Assembly: GCF_947497045.1 (NCBI RefSeq)
Contig: NZ_CANMEU010000005.1
Span: forward strand, 124,001 to 188,000
DNA from: an uncultured Tateyamaria sp.
GTDB taxonomy: Bacteria > Pseudomonadota > Alphaproteobacteria > Rhodobacterales > Rhodobacteraceae
Direction: 5' to 3'
DNA length: 64,000 nucleotides
Shown: positions 63,783 through 64,000 of the stretch, one piece after another
Layout of the letters: each line of letters opens with the position of its first letter
Position numbering within the stretch: the stretch's first letter is position 1
Notes under the pieces: generated by a model
Seen by the model: the letters and a program-made list of their open reading frames with translations, nothing else
Database searches by the model: none
Told to the model about the DNA's origin: nothing
Position numbers and translations under genes: made by a program

Positions 63783-64000
63783 GCCTGTGAGTTCTTCGCT
63801 GAACGGGATCGGCAGAGCGTCTTTGCCGAGTCGTGCACGATAGACAGGCAGGCTTTCGGTGACCCGCATCACGTAGTTGCGCGTTTCGCGGAAAGGGATG
63901 TGCTCAATCCAGTCAATAACGTCGAACTCCGGACCAAGGCGGCGTGGATCTCCATAGAGACCCATCCAACGGATCGGACGGCTGGGGCCTGCGTTATAGG
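63756..64000 (-). CDS. Lytic transglycosylase, Slt-type, C-terminal part
   Basis: The visible minus-strand frame runs off the right edge. It includes the pattern YNAGPSRPIRWMG, and downstream FDVIDWIEHIPFRETRNYVMRV, the conserved C-terminal part of soluble lytic murein transglycosylase (Slt70-like) enzymes. The catalytic Glu lies upstream, outside the window. It ends with TAG at 63756 and overlaps the convergent EamA gene by 27 bases. Confidence 0.9.
   Translation of the reverse strand, partial: YNAGPSRPIRWMGLYGDPRRLGPEFDVIDWIEHIPFRETRNYVMRVTESLPVYRARLGKDALPIPFSEELTGSTLLPFAP

Overview
The window reads as chromosomal DNA of a marine alphaproteobacterium of the order Rhodobacterales (Roseobacter group). 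Evidence is the high GC content, tight gene packing with many 4-base ATGA/GTGA overlaps, and family-typical neighbourhoods (rsmB, heparinase-like gene, purH, lspA, DUF3035 lipoprotein, M16 pair; sfsA-map; deoC with a large aldehyde dehydrogenase; a sitABCD-type metal transporter). No exact species can be named from the sequence alone. No rRNA, tRNA, CRISPR array or intact insertion sequence was seen.

Region 1 (1-11.8 kb) is core: a partial phosphodiester-glycosidase-like gene, rbfA, dapB, a small secreted protein, a nucleotidyltransferase, an SDHAF4-type succinate dehydrogenase assembly factor, rsmB, a heparinase II/III-family gene, purH, lspA, a DUF3035 lipoprotein and an active/inactive pair of M16 peptidases. 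Region 2 (11.9-34.4 kb) is mostly core or common accessory. It holds the deoC-DUF1272-aldehyde dehydrogenase operon; a manganese/zinc-type ABC transporter under a double Fur-family-like operator; map and sfsA; cinA-like, acetyltransferase and AhpD-like genes; an OmpA protein and a DUF4344 metallopeptidase; a LysR regulator, an ECF sigma/anti-sigma pair and a CorA/ZntB transporter; an FadH-like flavoenzyme, rppH, an adenosine-kinase-like gene and nth.

Region 3 (about 34.4-56.8 kb) looks like an inserted catabolic island. It is bracketed by a 265-272 bp direct repeat: the 5' end and upstream DNA of nth occur intact at 34.2-34.4 kb and again as a broken remnant with a stop codon at 56.5-56.8 kb. 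Inside are a decayed aldehyde dehydrogenase and two catabolic modules. The first is a LysR-controlled set: an aspartate-dehydrogenase-like enzyme diverging from a DapA-family aldolase/hydratase, a 3-hydroxyanthranilate-dioxygenase-like cupin and a TRAP transporter. The second is a carbohydrate or polyol module: a SorC regulator, a class II aldolase/epimerase, an FGGY kinase, two alcohol dehydrogenases lacking the usual structural-zinc cysteines, a ribose-type ABC importer, a split transketolase and a BisC-like molybdoenzyme.

Region 4 (56.9-64 kb) returns to ordinary genes: a left-handed beta-helix protein, an AraC-MGMT fusion of Ada type lacking the N-terminal zinc domain, a glycine-zipper OmpA lipoprotein, an FMN reductase, a VOC protein and a MaoC-like dehydratase. 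It continues with an FAD oxidoreductase divergent from mnmD (the two may be separated halves of MnmC), an EamA transporter and the 3' end of a lytic transglycosylase. The main items for a second look are the nth-flanked island, the two uncharacterised catabolic modules inside it, and the double operator with a possibly leaderless start of the metal-transporter operon.
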